Assembly: GCA_937975715.1 (NCBI GenBank)
Contig: CALJUA010000009.1
Span: 1 to 31,014, forward strand
Source of the DNA: an uncultured Candidatus Planktophila sp.
GTDB taxonomy: Bacteria; Actinomycetota; Actinomycetes; Nanopelagicales; Nanopelagicaceae
Length of the DNA stretch: 31,014 bases
Reading direction: 5' to 3'
This document shows, piece after piece, positions 6,144-14,778 of the stretch; within the stretch, counting starts at the first letter, position 1, and every line of letters begins with the position of its first letter. Below the pieces are notes generated by a model. The model did no database searches. It was given only the letters and a program-made list of their open reading frames with translations, and was not told the DNA's origin. A program made the position numbers and the translations under genes.

Positions 6144-9139
6144 GTTTTCAATTTATAGAGCCAATCGCGATCACCTCTGAAAGTACAGTAGTTGCAGAGG
6201 TTGATCCTCATTTTAGCAAGGCGAAGGCTTACGAGTCCGAGAGCCAACTTGAAGCTGCCTTCATTGAATTGCTACAAGGTCAAGCTTACGAATATCTCAG
6301 CCTTACCGATGAGGCGGGGTTGATTGCTAACCTAAAAGAGCAGCTAGAGAAGCTCAACAAGGTTGAATTCACTGATACCGAGTGGGAGAGATTCTTCGTA
6401 GAAAGTATCTCGAGCGAAAAAGATGGAATCGTCGAGAAGACTCGTAGGTTTCAGGAAGATCACATTCGGGTTCTTAAGCGTGATAACGGTGAGACTAAGA
6501 ATATTTACTTAATTGATAAGCAATATATTCATAACAACTCTGTTCAAGTATTGAATCAATATGAGGCAGAAGGTGTACGAGCTAATCGTTATGACGTAAC
6601 AATCTTGGTCAATGGCTTGCCAGTGGTTCATGTTGAGCTTAAGCGCCGTGGGGTAGATATCCGCGAGGCCTTTAATCAGATAAATAGGTACCAAAGAGAT
6701 AGCTTCTGGGCGGGTACGGGGCTATTTGAATATGTGCAAATATTCGTGATTAGCAATGGCACATATACCAAGTACTACAGCAATACTGTGCGAGATCGGC
6801 ATATTAAAGAGGTAGCTGGAAATTCTCGAGCAAAGAAGAGCTCCAATAGCTACGAGTTCACCAGTTGGTGGGCAGATGCCAACAATAAGCCAATCTATGA
6901 CTTGATGGCCTTTGGTAAAACATTCTTTGCCAAGCATTCGATTCTTAATATTCTCACCAAATACTGTGTCTTTACATCCGAGCAGATGTTGCTTGTGATG
7001 CGTCCCTATCAGATTGTGGCGACTGAGCGAGTCTTGCAGAAGATTGTCATGAGCGAAAATCAAAAGGTATTGGGCACCATTGATGCTGGTGGATATATCT
7101 GGCACACAACAGGCTCAGGTAAGACTTTGACCAGTTTTAAGACTGCGCAGATCGCATCGAAGATGCCGTCGGTGGATAAGGTGCTCTTTGTCGTTGACCG
7201 TAAAGATCTCGATTTCCAGACGATGAAAGAGTATGACCGCTTTCAAAAGGGTGCTGCAAATGGCAGCCAATCAACGCGGGAGCTCAAAGAGAAGCTAGAT
7301 GATCCAGCAGCGCGAATTATCGTCACCACAATCCAGAAGCTCTCAATCTTTATCAAGCAGTTCCCGCAGCATGAGATTAGCAAGAAGCGCGTAGTGCTGA
7401 TTTTTGATGAGTGCCACCGTTCGCAATTTGGCGATATGCACCGTGAAATCAAGAGGGCTTTCTCTAATTACAATCTCTTTGGCTTTACCGGCACGCCTAT
7501 CTTTGCTGCCAATTCTTCAACAGGTAACGATGTCAAACTTCGCACGACAGAGCAAGCATTTGGGCACAAGCTTCATACCTACACAATCGTCGATGCAATC
7601 ACCGATCGAAACGTCCTGCCTTTTCGAGTTGATTACGTCAACACCATCAAGTTGCCGGAACATTTGGTCGATAGCGATGTGAAGGCGATTGATACGGAAA
7701 AGGCGCTCTTGGCCCCTGAGCGCATAACCAAGATTGCTCAATACGTGCTTGAGCACTTTGATCAGAAGACCCGTCGTAATGAGATGTATGAACTCAAAGA
7801 TCGCCGCGTTGCAGGTTTTAACTCGATTATGGCGACAGCCTCAATCGAAGCAGCAAAACGTTACTACGCGACCTTTAAAGAGCTTCAGAAGGATCTGCCT
7901 GTCACTGAACGGCTCAAAGTGGCCATCATCTATAGCTATGCGGCCAATGAAGATGATCCGGATGGCTTATTGCCCGAGGAAGAGTTTGAGACTGCTCATC
8001 TTGATGCATCATCACGTGACTTCCTTGAGGCAGCGCTGAAGGATTACAACGCCATGTTTAGCATGAATTACGACACCTCATCGGATGGATTCCAGGCTTA
8101 CTACAAGGACCTATCTGGGCGATTGAAGAACCGCGAGATTGATCTTGTAATCGTCGTCAATATGTTTTTGACCGGCTTTGACTCAACAACTCTAAATACC
8201 TTATGGGTAGATAAGAACTTACGCCTTCATGGTTTGTTGCAGGCTTATTCGCGCACCAACCGAATCCTCAATTCAGTTAAGACTTACGGAAACATTGTCT
8301 GCTTTAGAGACCTCGAAGAAGAGACCAACGAATCCATTTCACTCTTTGGCAACAAAGAGGCTGGTGGCATCGTCATTCTCAAGCCATATCAAGAGTATTA
8401 CGATGAGTATTCATCTTTGGTGCAGAGGTTCACGTCATCATTTGATCCAGGTGACATTCCAGCCCTTGATGAAGATAAAAAGGTATTTGTAAATCTCTAT
8501 AACCAGATTCTTCGTTTGAAGAACATCCTTATGTCGTTTGATGACTTCAAAGGCAACGAGATTTTGGCTGGCCGAGATTTTCAGGATTATCAGAGCACCT
8601 ATATCGAACTTCACAATTACTTTAAGCAGTTCAAGAACGGCGATAAAGAGTCAATCATTGATGATCTTGTCTTCGAGCTTGAATTAGTGAAGCAGGTAGA
8701 AATAAATGTCGATTACATCTTGATTTTGATCCGTAGCCTTCAAGGTGCCGATGCAGCCGCTGACAAAGAGATCCGTGCTACGATCAAGAAATCCGTGATG
8801 GCCAGCCCGTCGCTTCGAAGCAAGATAGACCTCATCGAACAATTTGTGAACTCAGTCAATAACGCCTCAGATGTCGAAGGCAATTGGCGTCAATTTGTCG
8901 ATGCCCAGAAACAGGCAGAACTTGAGAAGATTGTTCAGGAAGAAAACTTGGATAAGTCAGCGACAGCCGAATTGATGGAGAAGGCGTTTAAGGCGGGGGA
9001 GCTGAAGACTGCTGGAACTGCCGTGACCAAACTGCTACCGGCCAAGAATATGTTCAGTGCCGGTGCTGAACACGCACTACAAAAGGCGTTCGTAATCGAC
9101 CGCCTTAAAGCGTTCTTCGAACGCTTCTCAAATCTCTAG
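6140..9139 (+). CDS. hsdR: Type I restriction-modification system, restriction/translocase subunit HsdR
   Basis: ATP-driven DNA translocase and endonuclease that cleaves unmodified DNA away from the recognition site. The 999-residue protein has an N-terminal PD-(D/E)xK nuclease with Asp152 and Glu166-x-Lys168 (VHVELKRRG), followed by the type I QxxxY motif (Gln180, Tyr184). The SF2 motor then shows Walker A TGSGKT (324-329), DECH box (423-426), motif III FTGTP (449-453), and the C-terminal helicase motifs FLTGFDS and LLQAYSRTNR. A helical C-terminal domain follows for binding HsdM. Length and motifs are complete, so it should be active. The ATG at 6140 overlaps the hsdS stop by four bases. 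It ends five bases from the convergent nuclease gene, with no terminator between. Confidence 0.96.
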   Translation: MSFQFIEPIAITSESTVVAEVDPHFSKAKAYESESQLEAAFIELLQGQAYEYLSLTDEAGLIANLKEQLEKLNKVEFTDTEWERFFVESISSEKDGIVEKTRRFQEDHIRVLKRDNGETKNIYLIDKQYIHNNSVQVLNQYEAEGVRANRYDVTILVNGLPVVHVELKRRGVDIREAFNQINRYQRDSFWAGTGLFEYVQIFVISNGTYTKYYSNTVRDRHIKEVAGNSRAKKSSNSYEFTSWWADANNKPIYDLMAFGKTFFAKHSILNILTKYCVFTSEQMLLVMRPYQIVATERVLQKIVMSENQKVLGTIDAGGYIWHTTGSGKTLTSFKTAQIASKMPSVDKVLFVVDRKDLDFQTMKEYDRFQKGAANGSQSTRELKEKLDDPAARIIVTTIQKLSIFIKQFPQHEISKKRVVLIFDECHRSQFGDMHREIKRAFSNYNLFGFTGTPIFAANSSTGNDVKLRTTEQAFGHKLHTYTIVDAITDRNVLPFRVDYVNTIKLPEHLVDSDVKAIDTEKALLAPERITKIAQYVLEHFDQKTRRNEMYELKDRRVAGFNSIMATASIEAAKRYYATFKELQKDLPVTERLKVAIIYSYAANEDDPDGLLPEEEFETAHLDASSRDFLEAALKDYNAMFSMNYDTSSDGFQAYYKDLSGRLKNREIDLVIVVNMFLTGFDSTTLNTLWVDKNLRLHGLLQAYSRTNRILNSVKTYGNIVCFRDLEEETNESISLFGNKEAGGIVILKPYQEYYDEYSSLVQRFTSSFDPGDIPALDEDKKVFVNLYNQILRLKNILMSFDDFKGNEILAGRDFQDYQSTYIELHNYFKQFKNGDKESIIDDLVFELELVKQVEINVDYILILIRSLQGADAAADKEIRATIKKSVMASPSLRSKIDLIEQFVNSVNNASDVEGNWRQFVDAQKQAELEKIVQEENLDKSATAELMEKAFKAGELKTAGTAVTKLLPAKNMFSAGAEHALQKAFVIDRLKAFFERFSNL

Positions 9140-9144
9140 TCACT

Positions 9145-10077
9145 TCAGGTAGCTATGGGATTTAGCTTGAAATCGATTTTGTACCTATAGAAATCGATAT
9201 TTGGAACCATGCTTAACGCATTTCTGAGTCTCAAATCGTCTTCTAGGGCAATAACTGCGCCTCGGACTGTTTCACCATTTGTAGCAAGATCATTTCTTAC
9301 GAAACCCATATACCTAAGAGTTTGGCCAACGACGGCATCGCTTGTTCGGCCCTTCTTGAGCTCTACGACCAAGTACTCTTTCTTATCTTTGCTTATTGCG
9401 AGAATATCGATTGGTCCTGTATCGCTCTGGTACTGCTGAGCCACAACAACTCCGTCATCTGTAACTAAGTCATACTTTTTAGCTAGTTCAGTCTGTGACC
9501 AGTTGTAAATTAAAAAATCTTCCAGATGCTTCTCGAGTGCGAATGCAGTTGGATCTTCTACGCTCTCATCTGTCGACATCAGTGAGGGCTTACTCGAATC
9601 TCCCGTAAGTCTCTCGATTTCTTCGGAATATTTGGATACATCAATGATTGTAAGCGTAGAACCAGTTGACTTCTTTAAATCGTCTGACATGTCGGATCGC
9701 GGAAATGTTGATTTCCGCCAAAGAACTTCACGTTGGTGGGGAAAAAAAGATTCAGGAACGTATCGGTAGTCACCTGTCACTTCTGCAACAAAGTAATTAC
9801 CTGAACCATCTGGACAGAAAACCAAATCACCTCGCTGTAAACCTTTTCCAAATGTCCACAATGCGCCGCTCGACAGGCCAGCGCCAACCGGAGTTTTATT
9901 TGGATTAAATTCCAAGTAGCGAGGTTTAATCTTCCCTCTACTTTCAGACCAGGTTTCTGCGAGGTACTGAGTAAGCGATTCAGGAAAACCGTAATTGATA
10001 CCTATGAATCCGTTATCAAGGCACTCTTTGAAGTGCTCTCCGCCAGATCCAAGGAATACTCGAAAATATTTCTTCAT
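9145..10077 (-). CDS. PUA/EVE-like domain fused to a NucS-type (DUF91) PD-(D/E)xK nuclease
   Basis: Probable modification-sensing or restriction nuclease; the exact function is not known. The 310-residue protein has an N-terminal half (about 1-160) resembling the PUA-like domains of restriction proteins: a GDLVF-type strand (83-87), FVAEVTGDYRY (96-106), a HQREVLW segment (114-120) and SKYSEEIERL near its end. The C-terminal half (about 175-305) looks like NucS/DUF91: Glu182 and Glu186 in LEKHLEDFL, Asp224 in GPIDIL, catalytic Glu239-x-Lys241 in VVELKKGR, and QTLRYMGFV (252-260) after it. It is transcribed toward hsdR, with 5 bp between stops, in the defence island. PUA-like readers in similar fusions detect modified cytosine or guanine, so a type IV restriction role is a fair inference. 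A promoter lies directly upstream and the gene appears leaderless. Confidence 0.75.
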   Translation of the reverse strand: MKKYFRVFLGSGGEHFKECLDNGFIGINYGFPESLTQYLAETWSESRGKIKPRYLEFNPNKTPVGAGLSSGALWTFGKGLQRGDLVFCPDGSGNYFVAEVTGDYRYVPESFFPHQREVLWRKSTFPRSDMSDDLKKSTGSTLTIIDVSKYSEEIERLTGDSSKPSLMSTDESVEDPTAFALEKHLEDFLIYNWSQTELAKKYDLVTDDGVVVAQQYQSDTGPIDILAISKDKKEYLVVELKKGRTSDAVVGQTLRYMGFVRNDLATNGETVRGAVIALEDDLRLRNALSMVPNIDFYRYKIDFKLNPIAT

Positions 10078-10083
10078 AAGGCG

Positions 10084-10111
10084 AGGATAACGTGCTGCAA
10101 CAATCTGACAA
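10084..10111 (-). promoter_or_regulatory. Leaderless promoter of the PUA/NucS nuclease gene
   Basis: On the minus strand: -35 TTGTCA (10111-10106), 16-base spacer, -10 TATCCT (10089-10084), six bases, then ATG at 10077. No Shine-Dalgarno is present between. The spacing puts the transcript start at or beside the start codon. Confidence 0.6.
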
Positions 10112-10169
10112 CACTCTTAAAGTGATTCCTTTGATGATTCCGCCATTAGCAACAAAAGGGAGAAAGATA

Positions 10170-10204
10170 AAAAACCGACCGTATGATAATCATACGGCCG
10201 GTTT
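10170..10204. terminator. Bidirectional-looking terminator after msiK
   Basis: AAAACCG-A-CCGTATGA (10170-10185) pairs with TCATACGG-C-CGGTTTT (10189-10204) around a three-base loop, 15 pairs with one A-C mismatch. A and T ends flank the stem on both sides. It lies 14 bases beyond the msiK stop on the minus strand and separates msiK from the defence island. Confidence 0.85.
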
Positions 10205-10217
10205 TCTTTATATCTAC

Positions 10218-11300
10218 TTAGTTAATACGTGCACCTGTTGTTGAATCAAAGAGGTGTACTGCATTTGGAACGTTTACGACGGTAACAGTGTCGCCTGGCT
10301 TTGGTGGGTTCTTTGGATCCCAACGAACGATGACCTGTGCGCCTTCATCTGTTGAGTTCGCGAACTTCACATTAGTGTCAGCTGGCTTTCCGTATACGAA
10401 TGCATCAGAACCGAGTTCTTCAACAACCTCAACGAGCACGTGGAAGCCCTTATCTGCAGGGACCCAACCTTCTGGACGAATACCAACAGTCACTGATGAG
10501 CCAGCTGATGCTGGAACATCGATATCGAGATCACCCATGTGAGCCTTGCCGCCTGAGACAGGAGCTGTAAGAAGGTTCATTGCAGGTGATCCGATAAAGC
10601 CTGCAACGAATGCATTTGCTGGCTTGTCGTAAAGGTTGCGAGGAGTATCTACCTGCTGGAGGAGGCCATCCTTAAGAACTGCAACGCGATCACCCATGGT
10701 CATAGCTTCAACCTGATCGTGAGTTACATAGACTGTTGTGATTCCGAGGCGACGCTGTAGAGCTGCAATCTGTGTACGAGTTGCAACGCGAAGCTTCGCA
10801 TCAAGGTTTGAGAGAGGCTCATCCATAAGGAAGACCTGTGGCTCGCGAACAATTGCGCGACCCATTGCAACGCGCTGACGCTGTCCACCTGAAAGTGCCT
10901 TTGGCTTACGCTCGAGGTATGCCTCAAGGTCGAGAAGCTTTGCAGCTTCGCGAACGCGCTTGTCGCGCTCTTCCTTATCGACGCCAGCGATCTTGAGCGC
11001 GAAGCCCATGTTCTCTGCAACTGTCATGTGTGGGTACAACGCATATGACTGGAAGACCATTGCGATGTCGCGATCCTTTGGAGCAACGTTTGTTACGTCG
11101 CGATCGCCAATAAGAATGCGGCCACCATCGATCTCTTCAAGGCCCGCCAACATACGAAGTGATGTTGACTTACCGCAACCTGATGGTCCGACAAGCACGA
11201 GGAATTCACCATCTGCGACGGTGAGGTTGAGCTTGTCTACTGCAGGAGTGGTTGTGCCTGGGTAGATGCGTGATGCGCCATCAAATACAACTGATGCCAT
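10218..11300 (-). CDS. msiK: ABC transporter ATPase of the MsiK/UgpC/SugC sugar-import family
   Basis: Cytoplasmic ATPase that energises carbohydrate ABC importers. The 360-residue protein has Walker A GPSGCGKST (38-46), Q-loop Gln84, signature LSGGQ (136-140), Walker B VFLMDEP (156-162) and switch His194, then a C-terminal TOBE/OB regulatory domain (about 230-360). There are no permease or binding-protein genes beside it, which matches MsiK of actinobacteria, a single ATPase shared by several sugar transporters. The start at 11300 (MASVVFDG) is chosen because it has AAGGAAG eight bases upstream and matches the family N-terminus; an in-frame extension to 11378 would add 26 unlike residues that overlap the leader hairpins. 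It is followed by a strong terminator. Confidence 0.92.
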   Translation of the reverse strand: MASVVFDGASRIYPGTTTPAVDKLNLTVADGEFLVLVGPSGCGKSTSLRMLAGLEEIDGGRILIGDRDVTNVAPKDRDIAMVFQSYALYPHMTVAENMGFALKIAGVDKEERDKRVREAAKLLDLEAYLERKPKALSGGQRQRVAMGRAIVREPQVFLMDEPLSNLDAKLRVATRTQIAALQRRLGITTVYVTHDQVEAMTMGDRVAVLKDGLLQQVDTPRNLYDKPANAFVAGFIGSPAMNLLTAPVSGGKAHMGDLDIDVPASAGSSVTVGIRPEGWVPADKGFHVLVEVVEELGSDAFVYGKPADTNVKFANSTDEGAQVIVRWDPKNPPKPGDTVTVVNVPNAVHLFDSTTGARIN

Positions 11301-11318
11301 TTCTTTAACTTCCTTATC

Positions 11319-11373
11319 CGGGCAGGTACGTGCCCGACGGTCCGAGGGTAAGGCGTTGGCCGGTTGACCAACG
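11319..11373 (-). promoter_or_regulatory. Two hairpins in the msiK 5' leader
   Basis: In the minus-strand leader, CGTTGG (11373-11368) pairs with CCAACG (11359-11354) around an eight-base loop. CGGGCA (11336-11331) pairs with TGCCCG (11324-11319) around a six-base loop, ending shortly before the ribosome binding site. A conserved 'msiK RNA motif' has been described in the leaders of actinobacterial msiK genes. This may be an example, but I could not compare it with the model. Confidence 0.4.
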
Positions 11374-11416
11374 GGCATAGGCTATCTGCGCGTAGACCGC
11401 GAGGGAAGAGGCTCGC

Positions 11417-11431
11417 TACACTTCTTGCATT
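11417..11431 (+). promoter_or_regulatory. Possible -10 box before the CNNM/CorC gene
   Basis: TACACT at 11417-11422 fits TANNNT and lies nine bases before ATG 11432. There is no ribosome binding site in between, so a very short leader or leaderless start is plausible. No -35 box is evident. Confidence 0.3.
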
Positions 11432-12724
11432 ATGGACTCTGCGCCCAATGGCTCGATATTTGCTCCCATCGCCTTAGTCATCTTTCTGATTCTGCTAGGT
11501 GCCCTCTTTGTAGCGGCTGAAATCGCATTGATCTCCCTGCGAGAGTCTCAAGTCCGTCAGGTCGCCCTCCGAGGTCGCCGAGGCGCCAAGGTAGCCAAGC
11601 TCCACTCCAATCCCAACCGACTTCTCGCAGCAGTTCAGGTGGGAGTAACGCTCTCTGGATTTCTCTCTGCAGCACTTGGCGCGGAAAAGCTGGGTCAATT
11701 TGTAATCCCATGGCTTGAAGAACAAGGGATGCGCCATAGCGTTGCTAACACAACTTCTTTAGTGGGACTGACTTTAATCATCGCCTACATCTCTCTCGTC
11801 TTTGGAGAGCTTGCACCTAAGAAACTGGCGCTCTTCCGCTCTGAGTCCATTGCAATGTGGTCAGCAGGATTCATCGACATCATCGCAAATGTATTTAGGC
11901 CAGTTATCTGGTTCCTCTCAAAATCAACAGACCTTGTGGTTCGTCTCTTCGGAATTGATCCTAAAGAAGCCCGAGAGCAGATGTCAGAAGAAGAACTCCT
12001 CGATCTCGTTACCGGTCATGCAGCGTTGACTGATGAAGAGCGCGACATTGTTGAAGAAGTCTTCAATGCATCTGAGCGCCAAGTTCATGAACTTATGGTT
12101 CCCAGAACCGAAGTTGATTTCATCGACGGTTCGCTCACTATTTCAAAAGCAATCGCGCTCGCTGCCGAGAAGTCACACTCGAGATATCCAGTCGTTCGTG
12201 GCTCATCAGATGAGGTCATTGGTTTTATCCATGTGCGAGATCTCATTGATCCTGCTCTTGCGAACTCGCAAGCAAAAATTCAGGAGCTCACTCGAAACAT
12301 TATGTTCCTGCCCGGGACAAAGGGCGTCCTTCCGGCACTGACAGAGATGCGAGCACAGCGCCAACATCTTGCGATCGTCCTTGACGAATACGGCGGAACC
12401 GATGGCATAGTCACTATGGAAGATTTAGTGGAATGCCTCATTGGTGATATTCGAGATGAATATGACGGTGATGAACAAGATCTGGCGGCCTCTTCGCGCA
12501 CGGGTGATTTTGAAGTAGATGGTTTGATGTCACTTGAAGATCTCTCCGAGCAATCTGGAGTAGATATTCCTGAAGGCCCATACGAAACAATCAGTGGCTA
12601 TGTAATGCACTTCCTGGGTCGTATTCCAGTCGAGGGTGACCTTCTCAACGTCAATGGAATTCGAATCACAGTACTTTCAATGGAAGGCAAGCGCGTAGGG
12701 CGCTTATTAATCTCTCGTTCGTGA
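11432..12724 (+). CDS. HlyC/CorC family membrane protein (CNNM + CBS pair + CorC_HlyC domain)
   Basis: Integral membrane protein of the CNNM/CorC family, whose members are implicated in magnesium or other divalent cation export and often called hemolysins by old annotation. The 430 residues show an N-terminal CNNM domain (about 10-190) with membrane segments at 10-34, 66-88 and 106-126, the FVAAEIALISL motif with Glu30 in the first helix, and GELAPK (125-130). A CBS pair follows (MVPRTEV at 222-228, through DEYGGTDGIVTMEDL), then the C-terminal CorC_HlyC domain (about 345-430). Length and order are standard. It diverges from msiK and lies 57 bases before trpS. Which ion it moves cannot be told from sequence. 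Confidence 0.9.
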   Translation: MDSAPNGSIFAPIALVIFLILLGALFVAAEIALISLRESQVRQVALRGRRGAKVAKLHSNPNRLLAAVQVGVTLSGFLSAALGAEKLGQFVIPWLEEQGMRHSVANTTSLVGLTLIIAYISLVFGELAPKKLALFRSESIAMWSAGFIDIIANVFRPVIWFLSKSTDLVVRLFGIDPKEAREQMSEEELLDLVTGHAALTDEERDIVEEVFNASERQVHELMVPRTEVDFIDGSLTISKAIALAAEKSHSRYPVVRGSSDEVIGFIHVRDLIDPALANSQAKIQELTRNIMFLPGTKGVLPALTEMRAQRQHLAIVLDEYGGTDGIVTMEDLVECLIGDIRDEYDGDEQDLAASSRTGDFEVDGLMSLEDLSEQSGVDIPEGPYETISGYVMHFLGRIPVEGDLLNVNGIRITVLSMEGKRVGRLLISRS

Positions 12725-12765
12725 TAATTCAATGGATTTATCCATGTGAATTTGAAGGGGTGGTC

Positions 12766-12792
12766 ATGCGAGAATACCGACATGACTGTTAA
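12766..12792 (+). other. Possible 8-codon upstream ORF overlapping the trpS start
   Basis: An ATG at 12766 sits five bases after a purine-rich GAAGGGG and encodes MREYRHDC before TAA at 12790-12792. The trpS ATG at 12782 lies inside it in another frame and has no close Shine-Dalgarno of its own. The small ORF could therefore load ribosomes for trpS, but it contains no tryptophan codon and may be chance. Confidence 0.22.
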
Positions 12793-13780
12793 GCGCGTCC
12801 TCTCGGGAATCCAGCCCACAAGCGATTCCTTCCACCTTGGTAATTACCTCGGTGCGGTCAAGCAGTGGGTTGAACTCCAAGATGGCCACGACGCTTTCTA
12901 TTGCATCGTAGATCTCCACGCCCTCACTGTTGAGACTGACCCCGCGTTGTTACGTAAGCGCACCTTGATGTCAGCTGCTCAATTGCTGGCTCTTGGAATC
13001 TCTCCAGAGAAGTCAACCCTCTTCGTGCAGTCGCAAGTTCCTCAGCACAATCAACTTGGCTGGATCATGGAGTGCATGACTGGTTTTGGCGAAGCAAGCC
13101 GCATGACGCAATTTAAAGATAAGTCAGCTAAATCTGGTGCTGACGCTGCACGCGTAGGGCTCTTCACATATCCAATGCTCATGGCTGCCGATATCTTGCT
13201 CTACCAGTCACATCTTGTGCCGGTTGGAGAAGATCAACGTCAACATATCGAACTTACACGCGATATCGCCGGACGTTTCAACTCTCGATACGGCCAAACC
13301 TTCCAGATTCCAGAAGGCTTCATCCTCAAGCAGGGCGCAAAGATTTACGACATCCAAGATCCGACCTCCAAGATGAGCAAGTCATCAGGTTCAGGATCTG
13401 GTCTGATTGATATTTTGGATGCTCCAGAAGTTAACCTCAAGAAGTTTAAGAGCGCGGTCACAGATGCTGGTCGGGAAGTGAAGTTTGATACGGCAGAAAA
13501 GCCAGGCATCAGCAACCTACTTACAATTCACTCTGCACTTTCAGGCAAAACTATTGCAGAACTTGAAAACGAATTTGAGGGCAAAGGCTACGGGGACTTC
13601 AAGTCTGCTGTCGCAGAAGTAGTTGTTGAATACTTCCGCCCCATTCGCGCACATGCTCTTGAACTCCTTGAGGACGAAAGTCATCTCTTAAAGATCCTTC
13701 ACCAAGGCTCAGAGAAGGCACGTGAAGTCGCACAGTCGACAATCGAAGCGACATATAAGAATCTTGGTGTGGTTCTCTAA
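12782..13780 (+). CDS. trpS: Tryptophanyl-tRNA synthetase
   Basis: Class I aminoacyl-tRNA synthetase that charges tRNA-Trp in the cytoplasm. At 332 residues it is the usual bacterial length. The HIGH-type motif reads HLGN (18-21) after LSGIQPTSDSF, and the KMSKS loop is exact (197-201). GEDQRQHIELTRDIA (149-163) is the typical tryptophan-pocket helix region. An in-frame GTG at 12746 would add 12 residues with no ribosome binding site, so ATG 12782, which starts the family motif at the right distance, is preferred. The palindrome ATGGATTTATCCAT lies upstream at 12732-12745. The stop shares one base with the next gene (TAATG), so the BMP-family gene is translationally coupled to trpS. Confidence 0.95.
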   Translation: MTVKRVLSGIQPTSDSFHLGNYLGAVKQWVELQDGHDAFYCIVDLHALTVETDPALLRKRTLMSAAQLLALGISPEKSTLFVQSQVPQHNQLGWIMECMTGFGEASRMTQFKDKSAKSGADAARVGLFTYPMLMAADILLYQSHLVPVGEDQRQHIELTRDIAGRFNSRYGQTFQIPEGFILKQGAKIYDIQDPTSKMSKSSGSGSGLIDILDAPEVNLKKFKSAVTDAGREVKFDTAEKPGISNLLTIHSALSGKTIAELENEFEGKGYGDFKSAVAEVVVEYFRPIRAHALELLEDESHLLKILHQGSEKAREVAQSTIEATYKNLGVVL

Positions 13781-14778
13781 TGAAGATACGTGGCGCAGTT
13801 ACTGCAATAGTGATTTTATTTTCTGCAGTTATTGCCGCGCCATCACATGCTGCGTCACCGGTGATTGGAATTGCCTATGACATTGGTGGCCGAGGAGATC
13901 GCTCCTTTAATGATGCTGCTGCAGCTGGGCTGGAGAAAGCTTCTAAGCAATTCAGCTTCACCGTTCAACCCGTAGTGACAGATGGCACCACGACCGATCG
14001 CAATCAGCGAGTTCGTTCGCTCATTGCCAAGAACTGCAACCCCATCATTCTTGTGGGAGCTGGCTATGCACCTTTGATCCAGGCAATTGCCGTTGAATTT
14101 CCTAATACTCAATTTGCGATTCTCAACGATGCTTCCATCGATGCCCTCAACGTAACCTCATTGATTTTTGCTGACACCCAAGGTGCATACCTTGCGGGCT
14201 TTAGTGCTGCTCTTGCTTCAAAAACTGGCAAGGTTGCGATGATCGCAAATCCCAATCAGGCAGATATCTATCAGAATGGTTTCTTAGCGGGCGTCCTTGC
14301 CTCAAAGCGAGCGGTCACGTCATCCGTGAAGTATGTAAATGGGTCTTCCATAACGGCTGCTAAGCAGGCAATGGATGTAGGATCTGATGTCATCTTCATT
14401 GCACGACCAGGATCCAACACAGAGGTATTCGCGGCAATTGTTGCGCGCAATAAGGCGAAAGAGAAGAGCAAGAATTTCAGACCGGTTGGACTTATTACGA
14501 TCGAACCAGACCAATATGTCACTGTCACACCTTCTTCCAAGAAGTATCTCTATGCCTCGGTTGTAAAGCATGTTGATAAGGCGATGTATGACGTGATTGC
14601 AAAAGCAGTTTCAGGGACTCAATATCTCGATGTTCTCGATCCCAATGCTGGAATTTATGGCCACCGCTATACAGTCATTGGGGGAGGAATCACCTTTAAG
14701 ACTTATCTACCGCTCTTGACCTCGGCAAGTGCCTCTATCAACAAAGCGGCGGTAATCGCCTCGAAAATCGCCGGTTAA
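13780..14778 (+). CDS. BMP-family substrate-binding protein (first of two)
   Basis: Secreted solute receptor of the basic-membrane-protein (PnrA-like) family, which binds purine and other nucleosides for ABC import. Residues 1-24 form a Sec signal peptide with the likely cut after SHA. The mature part begins with the family pattern GIAYDIGGRGDRSFNDAA (30-47), where the Asp and the SFN segment contact ligand. FADTQGAYLAGFSAAL and GKVAMIANPNQ follow in the usual places. There is no lipobox cysteine. The ATG shares one base with the trpS stop and no separate promoter is obvious, so expression is tied to trpS. It is 332 residues long and clearly related to, but diverged from, the next gene. The ligand is inferred from the operon downstream. 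Confidence 0.85.
   Translation: MKIRGAVTAIVILFSAVIAAPSHAASPVIGIAYDIGGRGDRSFNDAAAAGLEKASKQFSFTVQPVVTDGTTTDRNQRVRSLIAKNCNPIILVGAGYAPLIQAIAVEFPNTQFAILNDASIDALNVTSLIFADTQGAYLAGFSAALASKTGKVAMIANPNQADIYQNGFLAGVLASKRAVTSSVKYVNGSSITAAKQAMDVGSDVIFIARPGSNTEVFAAIVARNKAKEKSKNFRPVGLITIEPDQYVTVTPSSKKYLYASVVKHVDKAMYDVIAKAVSGTQYLDVLDPNAGIYGHRYTVIGGGITFKTYLPLLTSASASINKAAVIASKIAG

Noticed and set aside
11301..11378. N-terminal extension of the msiK product by 26 residues
   Set aside because: The extension overlaps two leader hairpins and has no family resemblance; a ribosome site precedes the shorter start at 11300.
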